DNA of 32,060 bases from Betaproteobacteria bacterium HGW-Betaproteobacteria-18 (GTDB lineage: Bacteria > Pseudomonadota > Gammaproteobacteria > Burkholderiales > Burkholderiaceae_C): NCBI GenBank assembly GCA_002842265.1, contig PHCO01000011.1, positions 1 through 32,060 on the forward strand, written 5' to 3'. Both the position numbers and the translations under genes were made by a program. The notes beneath the pieces are model-generated. The model made no database searches. It was not told where the DNA came from and saw only the letters and a list, made by a program, of their open reading frames with translations. This document shows, in pieces, positions 18,684-26,373 of the stretch. Each line of letters opens with the position of its first letter. Positions within the stretch are counted from its first letter, which is position 1.

Positions 18684-19714
18684 GCTGGCCTTTCGATGAT
18701 TTCCCAATGACCCGCCTTGTCAGAGCCCACGCGCTGGATTCGGCCTTGCTCACGCAGTGCTTTGAGATGGCGCTTGATGGTCTTGTCCGTCACGCCCAAC
18801 GCGAGCGCCATCTTCTGAGCTGTCACCTTGGGATTGGCGCGCACCATCGCCAGAATTTTGTCTGTGAGTTCATTTACAGGGACATTTACAGGGACATTTA
18901 CAGGGATATTTACAGGGACATCCACCACCGTCTGCGCCGCCACATCGATGTACTTGTAGAGCGAATTTGCCAGGGCATCGAGCATAAAGTCGATAAACGG
19001 GCGGCAATCTACCTGCGCGCCAGCATGGGAATCTTGCAAGGCCTTGTAATACAGCACTTGGTTGTGGTGCACCAGCGTCTCCATCGGCATCCAGGCAAAC
19101 AATGGGTTCCACTGGGCAAGAATCAGCGTTTGCCACAGCCGTCCGATTCTGCCGTTGCCGTCGCGAAAAGGATGGATGTACTCCAGCCGGTAGTGAACAG
19201 CAGAACTCTTGATGAGCGGATGCGCTTCGCTGGTTTGCCCCCACTGCAAAAGCTGCTCTACAAGGCTGGGGACTTGAGCCGATAACGCGCCACGGTGCAA
19301 CAGCGTGCCATCACTGCCCACCACGGCCACACCGCCTGAGCGGAACTGACCCGATTCGCCAATCAGGGTGTTTGTCAGGTGCGCGTGCGCCCGCAGCAAG
19401 TCGTCCACCGACCAGGGTGTGTAGCCAGGCAACTCGTTGTAAGCATGCCAGGCGTTTTGCACCTCTTTGATGTCCTTGGGTGGCCCCCAGACCGGTTTGC
19501 CGTTGATGACATCGGTGACCTGACCCAGAGTGAGCTGGTTGCCTTCAATGGCGGTGGAGGCGTGCACCGAGAGAATGCGATTGAGTTTGCGCAGGTGCAG
19601 CACATCGCCCGACTGCTCCTCGCTGATCTTGACGCGCTCCAGCAAGGCATGAATGGCACCGATTTTTTCGTGCCACTTGGGGGCTTCTGTGAAGAATTTC
19701 TCCATTGGCTTCAC
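18680..19714 (-). CDS. Fic-family protein (class II) with C-terminal winged helix
   Basis: Likely AMP- (or other nucleotide-) transferase acting on proteins, 344 aa. The catalytic motif HPFRDGNGRIGR (181-192) is complete. An inhibitory-helix motif STAIEGN (53-59) precedes the Fic core, placing it in class II, where the Glu blocks ATP orientation. A VDVPVNIPVNVPVN-type linker (264-281), encoded by a 12-bp repeat, leads to a winged-helix domain (ELTDKILAMV, ALGVTDKTIKRHLKAL, GHWEI). Start is GTG at 19714 with GGAGG six bases upstream. The gene sits between the methylase (48-base gap) and the helicase (4-base overlap). A regulatory or toxin-like role in the operon is inference. Confidence 0.92.
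   Translation of the reverse strand: MKPMEKFFTEAPKWHEKIGAIHALLERVKISEEQSGDVLHLRKLNRILSVHASTAIEGNQLTLGQVTDVINGKPVWGPPKDIKEVQNAWHAYNELPGYTPWSVDDLLRAHAHLTNTLIGESGQFRSGGVAVVGSDGTLLHRGALSAQVPSLVEQLLQWGQTSEAHPLIKSSAVHYRLEYIHPFRDGNGRIGRLWQTLILAQWNPLFAWMPMETLVHHNQVLYYKALQDSHAGAQVDCRPFIDFMLDALANSLYKYIDVAAQTVVDVPVNIPVNVPVNVPVNELTDKILAMVRANPKVTAQKMALALGVTDKTIKRHLKALREQGRIQRVGSDKAGHWEIIERPA
18871..18918. repeat. four tandem 12-bp repeats inside fic
   Basis: Three copies of CATTTACAGGGA and a fourth with one change (TATTTACAGGGA), head to tail. On the coding strand each unit encodes a Pro-Val-Asn-Val/Ile step of the linker. The 12-bp period preserves frame, so copy-number changes would lengthen or shorten the linker by four residues. 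Confidence 0.95.
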
Positions 19715-19762
19715 GGCCTGCCTCCGGGCGGTTTAGGAGCGCGGGTCTCCTCGATGACGGGT

Positions 19763-21415
19763 TTAGTCATCTTCACTTTCGCCAACGGCGACCTCGCCAA
19801 ACAGGTCACTGGTCAGATCCATCGGGCGGACTACCTTCTCGATGAACTCGATCTCGCTCGCAGAGATGCCATATTTGGCGTACAGGTCTTCGTCCGTCCA
19901 CCGCTTTGTCCATTCTTGTGTCGGCACGAAGGTGTAAACCTTGCGCGTGGTGTCCTGGGATGGCTTGTGCAAAAGGATCAGCAGGCGGGTCAGACGGCAA
20001 GTCAAATAAGACAAGGCGCTTTCGGCTTCGATTTGGCTGTCGAACGGGCAGATGCAGAGATAGGTTTCGGAACAGATGCTGCCCGGTTCGCCAATGAAGG
20101 GCGTGCTGAGGATGCGGTGCGGATAGGTGTCTCGGTTGCCGGTGCCCGGCGCAGCACGACCCACAAAAATCTTCCATTTGTCGATGAGTTCGGTGCCGGC
20201 GGTTATCGAGTCTCTGGCGATGTAGCCTGTTCCGCCATTCTGGTAGATCAGCACATCACCATCACGCTTTGTCTTTCTACCCTTGAAAGTTGTTTCAAGG
20301 GCGAATGGTTTTCTTGAGCTGACCAATCGGTCAAACCGTTTACCCTCCGGCATCAAGAGAGACTCAGATTGCCCCGTCTCAACCAATACGACTTTCTTGA
20401 GGATCGAAAGTCCTTTATTGAAACGGATGAAAATGTCTGCCCCGTTTTCCATGAGCGGCCGGGTGGCGGTAGATACCGGCCAATCCTTGAAATGGGTGCT
20501 CACGTCACAGAGGCCAGGGTGGTCACGGTTCCAGAGGAAATAGCAAACACCGCCCTTGAGGCCCACGCCAGGAAAAACATCTGCAGCACTCAGGTAGTCA
20601 GCAATGGAGCGCAGGCGATTGTCGGCGAGCATCGATTCCCTGAACTCATCCAGCCCCTTGCCGCCAGCAAACCAGCGTGCCGGAATCACCATCGACAGGT
20701 AGCGTGGCTCCAACGCTTTGGCCTGCTCCACGAACAACTGGTAAATCGGCGCGGCGCTGGTGCCATAACCACCATCGTTCAACTGATACGGCGGATTGCC
20801 AATGATGACGTCGAACTGCATATCGCCTCCAAACAACTCGGTCATCCGAGTCTTGATATTGTCTGTGTGAATGAATGCGTAGGCGTGGGTTTCCAGCGCC
20901 TCGCCACGGTCCAACGCCGCCTGACTGGCGCCGCAAAATGTGCATTTGCCGTTGGCCCAGGTGTGCTCGGTGCGCTCAAACCAGATATTGCCCGCATCAC
21001 TGGCAAAGCCCTTGACAATGGAATGCGCGCCATTGGCGTGTTTGGAGCAATACACGCTACGCCGCGCCAGCAGGCTGGTGAGTTGCGTGATGCCGATGCC
21101 AAAAACCTGTTTTGTGAGGATGTGGTTCACGCGCGCTTGCAGGTCTGGCATCTGCTGCGCCAGCCCAAGGGTCAGGCGGCTGGTGATTTCGCGCAGAAAA
21201 ACGCCTGATTTGGTGAACGGGTCCAGAAACCGCACGGATTTGTTTGCCCACAAATCTGCACCATTGTGGTCATGGCTCCAAGCCTCGGCCAGCATGTCCA
21301 GCATGCGGCTGGCAAGCTCGGGCGGCGTAAAAACCTCGTCGTTTGACAGGTTGGCAATGCAGGTCAGCACATCCGGGTTGCGGCCGCGCAGGGTGAAAGA
21401 AACTTGTTCGTTCAT
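19763..21415 (-). CDS. Eco57I-like N6-adenine DNA methyltransferase (Mod-like)
   Basis: DNA methyltransferase of 550 aa. It has EVFTPPELASRML (27-39) and a SAM-binding motif I variant, FLDPFTKSGVF (63-73). The catalytic motif IV is FDVIIGNPPYQLN (201-213). Between them lie CSKH (123-126) and CTFC (158-161), a spacing that could form a zinc site. After motif IV come VIPARWFAGGKG and a C-terminal part that may recognise DNA (YQNGGTGYIARDSI, FIGEPGSICSETYL). It ends with an acidic tail. This is the only methylase in the operon with a complete catalytic motif, so it is the likely modification enzyme; its target sequence cannot be read from the gene. An ATG at 21415 follows the ORF6N gene by 25 bases. 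Confidence 0.9.
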   Translation of the reverse strand: MNEQVSFTLRGRNPDVLTCIANLSNDEVFTPPELASRMLDMLAEAWSHDHNGADLWANKSVRFLDPFTKSGVFLREITSRLTLGLAQQMPDLQARVNHILTKQVFGIGITQLTSLLARRSVYCSKHANGAHSIVKGFASDAGNIWFERTEHTWANGKCTFCGASQAALDRGEALETHAYAFIHTDNIKTRMTELFGGDMQFDVIIGNPPYQLNDGGYGTSAAPIYQLFVEQAKALEPRYLSMVIPARWFAGGKGLDEFRESMLADNRLRSIADYLSAADVFPGVGLKGGVCYFLWNRDHPGLCDVSTHFKDWPVSTATRPLMENGADIFIRFNKGLSILKKVVLVETGQSESLLMPEGKRFDRLVSSRKPFALETTFKGRKTKRDGDVLIYQNGGTGYIARDSITAGTELIDKWKIFVGRAAPGTGNRDTYPHRILSTPFIGEPGSICSETYLCICPFDSQIEAESALSYLTCRLTRLLILLHKPSQDTTRKVYTFVPTQEWTKRWTDEDLYAKYGISASEIEFIEKVVRPMDLTSDLFGEVAVGESEDD

Positions 21416-21440
21416 GGCAGAAATTACATGGTTTTTCGCG

Positions 21441-22034
21441 TCAAAGGAAGCCGATGGGCGGTTTGGCTTTGCGCGTTTTGTCCTCTGCTATGAGCTGTTT
21501 TATGGCATCGAACACTTGGGAAAACTGCTCGTCGTAGCGGGTTTCCATGGCCTCAATGCGGCGGGCCAAATCGCGGTTGGAGTCCATCAGGCGGCGCAAC
21601 TGCACAAACGTGCGCATGATGGCGATGTTGACCTCGACGGCACGTTGGGAGCGCAGTACGCTGGAGAGCATGGCGACGCCCTGCTCGGTGAAGGCGTAAG
21701 GCGGTGTGCGTCGTCCCCCTCTGTTGTTTGACATCACAATTTGTGATGTCAAACCCGCAATAGACGGCGAACTCGTCACAGTTTGTGATGACTTGCCGCC
21801 TTTGATCGCTGATGTGGTCACAATTTGTGACCGCATAGCCGTCCACTCGTCAGTTGTAAGCTGAAACATGAAGTCATCAGGAAACCGGCTACGGTTGCGG
21901 GCCACGGACTGGTTCAGGACACGTGCTTCAACACCATAGAGGTCGGCAAGATCAGTATCTAACAACACTTTTTCGCCCCGGACGAGAAAGACGAGCTTGG
22001 CCAGATTTTCTGGTTGAGGGACGATTTGAGTCAT
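21441..22034 (-). CDS. ORF6N-domain protein
   Basis: Protein of 197 aa. The N-terminal ORF6N domain (VFLVRGEKVLLDTDLADLYG, NQSVARNRSRFPDDFMFQLT, PYAFTEQGVAMLSSVLRS) is typical of phage-derived antirepressor-like, probably DNA-binding proteins. The C-terminus is coiled-coil-like (RRIEAMETRYDEQFSQVF). Within the ORF6N domain, the usual single Ser-Gln-Ile-Val-Thr element is expanded to three 14-residue units (RSQIVTT, SSQTVTS, TSQIVMS). The ATG at 22034 overlaps the stop of the small SAM-fold gene as ATGA. A regulatory role for the operon is plausible but not shown. Confidence 0.9.
   Translation of the reverse strand: MTQIVPQPENLAKLVFLVRGEKVLLDTDLADLYGVEARVLNQSVARNRSRFPDDFMFQLTTDEWTAMRSQIVTTSAIKGGKSSQTVTSSPSIAGLTSQIVMSNNRGGRRTPPYAFTEQGVAMLSSVLRSQRAVEVNIAIMRTFVQLRRLMDSNRDLARRIEAMETRYDEQFSQVFDAIKQLIAEDKTRKAKPPIGFL
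21727..21832. repeat. three near-palindromes spaced exactly 42 bp inside the ORF6N gene
   Basis: TCACAATTTGTGA (centre 21740), TCACAGTTTGTGA (centre 21782) and TCACAATTTGTGA (centre 21824). The first is embedded in a perfect 12-bp inverted repeat, TTTGACATCACA-ATT-TGTGATGTCAAA; the third has 7-bp arms. The sequence between copies is not conserved. Confidence 0.93.
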
Positions 22035-22696
22035 GGCGTCAATTTTTTAAGCGTTGATGGCGATGGCTCCTGCAAGGCAGCCAGTTCGCACGCCGTCATG
22101 GGCGGGTGGGTTTTGATGGGGGCAAAGATTTCGTGCTTGCCCAGGTCGGCAAAGAGCGAACCCTCTGCGCTGAAGGCCGACGAGCCGGTGAGCACGTCAA
22201 ACCGGAAGTCGCGCCGCTGGTACTTGCCTTTGCCCAGGTAGCCCCATTCGGCAAAGGTGATGGGCTGGCCGTCTTTGGCGCGCATGGTCAGCGCGTCGCC
22301 GTGCACCAAATTGACTGACAGTACATGCGTGGCGGCCCGGTACAGGTCGTCCGATTCATCCAGGTTGAGGTACTCGGCAAATACATCCAGCACGTTGGCG
22401 CGGCATTCGGCAATGTTGTCGGCCAGCAGTTCGATGCCGTAGATGCACATCAGCCCCAGAAGGGCGTAATGCTGCCGCTCGAAATCTGACTTGCCGTATT
22501 TGCGTTCCACTGCAGCAAGCTTGCGTTTGAGTATTTGCACGATGAAGTTGCCGCTGCCGCACGCCGGTTCCAGAAAGCGGGCATCGATGCGCTCGGTCTC
22601 GTCTTTGACCAAATCCAGCATGGCCTCCACCATCCATGCGGGCGTGAAGACCTCGCCGTGGTCGGCAACGCGTTGTTTGGATTTGACGAGACTCAT
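22031..22696 (-). CDS. small N6-adenine-methylase-like SAM-fold protein, motif IV missing
   Basis: Protein of 221 aa matching the N-terminal half of N-6 DNA methylases. It has [16 protein letters not shown], motif [17 protein letters not shown] (41-56), [17 protein letters not shown] and NLVHGDAL. Where a D/N-P-P-Y catalytic motif would follow, the sequence reads [10 protein letters not shown] (164-173) and the protein ends about 50 residues later. It may bind SAM without methylating, or serve as a partner of the large methylase. It is the first gene of the operon; its ATG lies 22 nt from the tRNA 3' end and I see no clear Shine-Dalgarno. Whether it is a truncated remnant or a conserved short family cannot be decided here. 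Confidence 0.82.
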   Translation of the reverse strand: MSLVKSKQRVADHGEVFTPAWMVEAMLDLVKDETERIDARFLEPACGSGNFIVQILKRKLAAVERKYGKSDFERQHYALLGLMCIYGIELLADNIAECRANVLDVFAEYLNLDESDDLYRAATHVLSVNLVHGDALTMRAKDGQPITFAEWGYLGKGKYQRRDFRFDVLTGSSAFSAEGSLFADLGKHEIFAPIKTHPPMTACELAALQEPSPSTLKKLTP

Positions 22697-22718
22697 GAGA
22701 TGGCGACGGTATGTGCCG

Positions 22719-22806
22719 TGGCGGAGAGAGTGGGATTCGAACCCACGGTACCTTGCGGTACGCCTGATTTCGAGTCAGGTACATTCGGCCACTCTGCCAT
22801 CTCTCC
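22719..22806 (-). tRNA. tRNA-Ser (anticodon CGA)
   Basis: Cloverleaf with a 7-bp acceptor stem GGAGAGA/TCTCTCC, D-arm GCAGAGTGGC, anticodon stem-loop CCTGA-CTCGAAA-TCAGG (anticodon CGA, reads UCG), and a long variable arm (GTACCGCAAGGTAC) typical of serine tRNA. The T-arm is GTGGGTTCGAATCCCAC, followed by discriminator G and encoded CCA. It lies 26 bases after trpS on the same strand and its 3' end faces the restriction-modification-like operon. Confidence 0.97.
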
Positions 22807-22832
22807 GCGAAGCCGCGAATTGTACAGTGCCG

Positions 22833-24131
22833 CTAGCCCTGTTTGCTCTCGTGCAAGGCTTGCAGGGCGGCCGCGATGTCGCTTTCCGTGATGTCCGGAC
22901 CCGGCTGTAGCGGCACCGGGCTGCTGTGCAAGGCTTGGATGCCGTCCGTTTGCAGCGCGGCAATGGTTTGTCCGGCCACTTTGGGGGAGGCAAATGCGCC
23001 GCTTTGCAGCAGCAGGCGACCATCGGCGCTTTGCAGTTTGAAGTAAAACTGGCCATCCGGTTCACGGTATTGTTTGAACACGGGCAGCGCCAGTTTGGCA
23101 GTTTTGGCCGCCACCGTGTCTTGCGTGCGCAAATCGCGCAGCCCCACGGCGTGGCGCAACTGGCCTATGAACGGCGTGGCAATGGCGCGAGCTTTGGCGG
23201 CACCCGCATGCAGAATGGCTTCGATCTTGCCGGGGTCGTTCATCAGCGCTTCGTAGGCTGCACGCATCGGCGCAATTTCACGGTCAATGTGCTCAAACAC
23301 GCGCTGCTTGGCATCGGCCCAGGAAATGCCGGTGGCATAGGCCTGGCGCATCGTCTCGGTATCTTCGGCGCTGGCAAAGGCCTGGTAAATCTGGAACAGC
23401 GCCGAGCCGTCCACCGCTTTGGCCTCGCCGGGCGGCGTGGAGTCGGTCACGATGCTGCCAACGAGCTTTTTGAGCTGATCGCGCGGCGCAAACAGCGGGA
23501 TGGTGTTGTCGTAGCTCTTGCTCATCTTGCGGCCATCGAGGCCGGGCAGGGTGGCCACATGGTCTTCAATGGCTGCCTCGGGCGCCACAAAGTGCTCGCC
23601 ATAGCGGTGGTTGAAGCTGTGCGCCATGTCGCGCGCCATTTCGATGTGCTGCACCTGGTCGCGCCCCACCGGCACCTGGTGCGCGTTGAACATCAAAATG
23701 TCGGCGCCCATCAGCACCGGGTACATGAACAGGCCCACATTGACATCGGCGTCGGGGTCGGTGCCCGCAGCCGTGTTTTTATCCACGGCGGCTTTGTAGG
23801 CATGGGCGCGGTTGAGCACGCCCTTGCCCAGCACGCAACTCAAAAACCAGGTGAGTTCGGGGATTTCAGGGATGTCGGACTGGCGGTAAAACACCACCTT
23901 GTCCGGGTTCAGGCCGCAGGCCAGCCAGCTGGCGGCAATCTCCAGCGTGGAGCGCTGGATGCGCGCCGGCTCGTCCACCTTGATCAGGGCGTGGTAATCG
24001 GCCAGAAAATAAAAACTCTCGACACCGCTGCGCAAACTATGGCGCACCGAAGGGCGGATCGAGCCCACGTAATTGCCCAGATGGGGCGTGCCGGAGGTGG
24101 TGATGCCGGTCAGGAAACGTTCAATGCGCAT
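22833..24131 (-). CDS. trpS: tryptophan--tRNA ligase with C-terminal extension
   Basis: Class I aminoacyl-tRNA synthetase charging tRNA-Trp. Motifs are [13 protein letters not shown] (HIGH-type), the KMSKS loop in [11 protein letters not shown], and [20 protein letters not shown]. At 432 aa it is about 100 residues longer than compact bacterial TrpRS (~330-340). The extra C-terminus contains [25 protein letters not shown], resembling the YegP/DUF1508 repeat. The start is the ATG at 24131 (MRIERFLTG); the ORF track's 24140 is a TTG. The gene follows the M50 protease by 27 bases and precedes tRNA-Ser. Confidence 0.95.
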   Translation of the reverse strand: MRIERFLTGITTSGTPHLGNYVGSIRPSVRHSLRSGVESFYFLADYHALIKVDEPARIQRSTLEIAASWLACGLNPDKVVFYRQSDIPEIPELTWFLSCVLGKGVLNRAHAYKAAVDKNTAAGTDPDADVNVGLFMYPVLMGADILMFNAHQVPVGRDQVQHIEMARDMAHSFNHRYGEHFVAPEAAIEDHVATLPGLDGRKMSKSYDNTIPLFAPRDQLKKLVGSIVTDSTPPGEAKAVDGSALFQIYQAFASAEDTETMRQAYATGISWADAKQRVFEHIDREIAPMRAAYEALMNDPGKIEAILHAGAAKARAIATPFIGQLRHAVGLRDLRTQDTVAAKTAKLALPVFKQYREPDGQFYFKLQSADGRLLLQSGAFASPKVAGQTIAALQTDGIQALHSSPVPLQPGPDITESDIAAALQALHESKQG

Positions 24132-24158
24132 GGGAGACAAAGTCAGGGTTCGTTGCGT

Positions 24159-24827
24159 TCACCCCACCAGCCAAGCCAGCGGGGTGAGGAGCAGGTTGAT
24201 GAGCTGGTAGGTCAGGCCCATCAGCGGGCGCAACCACAAGTTGCTGACCACCCCGGCCAGCACCAGCGCCATCACGATAAAAAAGCCCCATGGCTCCACG
24301 CGCGACACCAGCATGGCCTGGCGATACGGCAGCAGCCCCACCAGGATGCGGCCACCGTCAAGCGGCGGCAGCGGAAACAGGTTGAAGACCGCCATCACCA
24401 CATTGACCAGCACGCCGCCTTGTGCCATTTCAATGAGAAAAGGCTCGGCAATGTCCATGCCCTTGAACAGGTACAGCAAGGCACCCCACACCAGGGCCTG
24501 AAAAAAGTTGGCCCCAGGCCCGGCCAGCGCGACCCAGATCATGTCGCGCTTGGGGTTGCGCAAGTTGCCAAAGCGCACGGGTACCGGCTTGGCGTAACCA
24601 AACAGAAAAGCGCCCGAGGTGGCGAAGTACAGCATCAGCGGCATCAGGATGGTGCCCACCGGGTCGATGTGCGGCAGCGGATTGAGCGTGACACGCCCCA
24701 GCTTGTAGGCCGTGTTGTCGCCAAAATGCCTGGCGGCATACCCGTGCGCCGCTTCGTGCAGGGTGATGGCCAGCAACACCGGAATGGCGTAGAGGCTGAC
24801 AGTTTGAATCAGGTGGGCGAAATCCAT
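24159..24827 (-). CDS. site-2 protease family (M50) membrane metallopeptidase
   Basis: Intramembrane zinc protease of 222 aa with HEAAHGYAARHFGD (HExxH) and NLFPLPPLDGGRILVGLLP carrying the third zinc ligand. Four or more hydrophobic segments are present. It belongs to the minimal, PDZ-less S2P group, whose substrates are usually unknown. The start at 24827 (MDFAHLIQTVSLYAIPVLLA) follows the yciO stop by 27 bases, consistent with an operon from recJ to trpS. Confidence 0.92.
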   Translation of the reverse strand: MDFAHLIQTVSLYAIPVLLAITLHEAAHGYAARHFGDNTAYKLGRVTLNPLPHIDPVGTILMPLMLYFATSGAFLFGYAKPVPVRFGNLRNPKRDMIWVALAGPGANFFQALVWGALLYLFKGMDIAEPFLIEMAQGGVLVNVVMAVFNLFPLPPLDGGRILVGLLPYRQAMLVSRVEPWGFFIVMALVLAGVVSNLWLRPLMGLTYQLINLLLTPLAWLVG

Positions 24828-24854
24828 GGATTGATTGTCTCAGAGCAGTTCGAG

Positions 24855-25478
24855 TTACAGGCCCAGGGTGGCCAGGGAGCCCCGGCCTTCGCGGATGACG
24901 ACCGGGTCGCCAGCAGTCAAATCGACCACGGTAGTGGGTTCGCGCGGGCAGGCGCCGGCATCGATGATGGCGGCGATGCGGCCTTTGTAATGGGCGCGAA
25001 TCTCGTCGGCATCGTTCATGGGATCAAGCTCGCCCGGCGCGATCAGGGTGGTGGCCAGCAGCGGTGTGCTGTACAGCGCCAGCAGCTCTTGCAACACCTT
25101 GTGGTCGGGCACGCGCAGGCCGATGGTTTTGCGCGACGGGTGGCTCAGGCGACGCGGCACTTCCTTGGTGGCTTCCAGAATGAAGGTGTAGGCGCCGGGG
25201 GTGGCGGCCTTGATCAGGCGGTACTGCTGGTTGTCCACTTTGGCGTAGGTGGACAGCTCCGACAGGTCGCGGCACAGCAGCGTCAGGTGGTGCTTGTCAT
25301 CGACACCGCGAATGCGGCGCAGCTTGTCGGCGGCGGCCTTGTCGTCCAGATGGCAGACCAGCGCATAGCTGGAGTCGGTGGGCACGGCCAGCACCTCGCC
25401 CTTGTCAAGCAGGGCGGTGGCCTGTTTGAGCAGGCGCGGTTGTGGGTTGTCTGGGTGAATTTCGAAAAGTTGCGGCAT
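24855..25478 (-). CDS. yciO: YciO/Sua5 family protein (threonylcarbamoyl-AMP synthase-like)
   Basis: Protein of 207 aa with the YrdC/Sua5 fold. Close matches to E. coli YciO include VPTDSSYALVCHLDDK, IRGVDDKHHLTLLCRDLSELSTYA, TPGAYTFILEATKEVPRRL, RKTIGLRVPDH and VVIREGRGSLATLGL. TsaC/Sua5 members make threonylcarbamoyl-AMP for tRNA t6A; the in vivo role of YciO itself is less clear. The start is the ATG at 25478 (MPQLFEIHPDNP), not the upstream ORF start at 25535. It lies 4 bases after the transporter stop. A yciO-PHP gene neighbourhood also occurs in E. coli (yciO-rnm). Confidence 0.92.
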   Translation of the reverse strand: MPQLFEIHPDNPQPRLLKQATALLDKGEVLAVPTDSSYALVCHLDDKAAADKLRRIRGVDDKHHLTLLCRDLSELSTYAKVDNQQYRLIKAATPGAYTFILEATKEVPRRLSHPSRKTIGLRVPDHKVLQELLALYSTPLLATTLIAPGELDPMNDADEIRAHYKGRIAAIIDAGACPREPTTVVDLTAGDPVVIREGRGSLATLGL

Positions 25479-25482
25479 GGCG

Positions 25483-26367
25483 TTATTGTCGCAGTCCGGC
25501 CGCTTCGCGCGCAGACAGCATGGCGTTGCCCACACCGCTGGTGGCGATCACGGCAATGCCGGCCCAGGCCAGGCCATCGGGCACATGGCGAAACACCAGC
25601 CAGCCCAGCAGGGTGGCAAAAGCAATCTGGGTGTAGAGATAGGGCGTGAGCACCACGGCGTTGGCGCGGTTGAAGGCGCGGATCAGCATCAGGTGGCCAA
25701 AGGTGCCCAAAAACCCGACCAGCACAAACCAGTACCAATAGCGCAGTAAAGCGGCGCTGTCCCAACTGAACAGCATGATCGGCGTCATGACCACGGCGCC
25801 CACCAGCCCGGTGTAAAAGTGCGTGGTGTAAGGATTTTCATCGCCACTGAGGCGGCTGGTGAGCACCTGAAACCAGGCGTAAGCGGTGACCAGCACCACC
25901 GGAAACAACAGCGCCCAGCCAAACACCTGGCCGCCCGGGCGCACCACCAGCAACACACCCAGCAGTCCCAGGGCCATCAGTACCCAGCGCCGTGGCGACA
26001 CATGGTTTTTGAGTGCCCAGGCCGCCATGGCCGTGGCCACCATCGGCGAGAGCATGGCCATGGCGGTGAATTCACCGACGGGCAAATACTGCAAGCCAAA
26101 AAATGAACAGGCACTGGTGGTGAGCAGCAGCACGCCGCGTAGTGCCTGAAAGCGCGGATTCGGGGTGGCAAAGAGGCGGGTTTTTTGCACCGGAAAGCGC
26201 AGCGCAAAGGTCACCACGGCCTGAAACGCATAGCGAAACCACAGCAGCATCAGCACCGGCACCAGTTTCGTGGCGTGCTTGGTGACGGTGTCGAGCGAGG
26301 CAAAGGTCAGCGCTGTCAGAATGATCAGCAAGATGCCGCCGGCCTGGCGGCTTTTCCAGAAAGACAT
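25483..26367 (-). CDS. EamA/DMT-family transporter
   Basis: Inner-membrane transporter of 294 aa with about ten helices in two EamA repeats. Examples are LLIILTALTFASLDTVTKHA, LMLLWFRYAFQAVVTFALRF, MAMLSPMVATAMAAWALKNH, WVLMALGLLGVLLVVRPGG and the C-terminal FATLLGWLVFRHVPDGLAW. Substrate unknown. It sits between the PHP phosphatase (6-base gap) and yciO (4-base gap), so it is co-transcribed with them. It is unrelated in sequence detail to the transporter between thyA and folA beyond the common fold. Confidence 0.92.
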   Translation of the reverse strand: MSFWKSRQAGGILLIILTALTFASLDTVTKHATKLVPVLMLLWFRYAFQAVVTFALRFPVQKTRLFATPNPRFQALRGVLLLTTSACSFFGLQYLPVGEFTAMAMLSPMVATAMAAWALKNHVSPRRWVLMALGLLGVLLVVRPGGQVFGWALLFPVVLVTAYAWFQVLTSRLSGDENPYTTHFYTGLVGAVVMTPIMLFSWDSAALLRYWYWFVLVGFLGTFGHLMLIRAFNRANAVVLTPYLYTQIAFATLLGWLVFRHVPDGLAWAGIAVIATSGVGNAMLSAREAAGLRQ

Positions 26368-26373
26368 GTGGAC

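Noticed and set aside
18871-18918. Possible CRISPR-like array
   Set aside because: The units are 12 bp, directly adjacent with no spacers, and lie in frame inside fic.
21727-21832. Possible CRISPR array
   Set aside because: The repeats are only 13 bp, there are just three, they lie within a coding gene, and no cas genes are present.
22926-25649. 907-aa ORF on the + strand
   Set aside because: It is antisense to trpS, the M50 protease and yciO, which all carry clear family motifs. Its composition is what GC-rich codon bias produces on the opposite strand.
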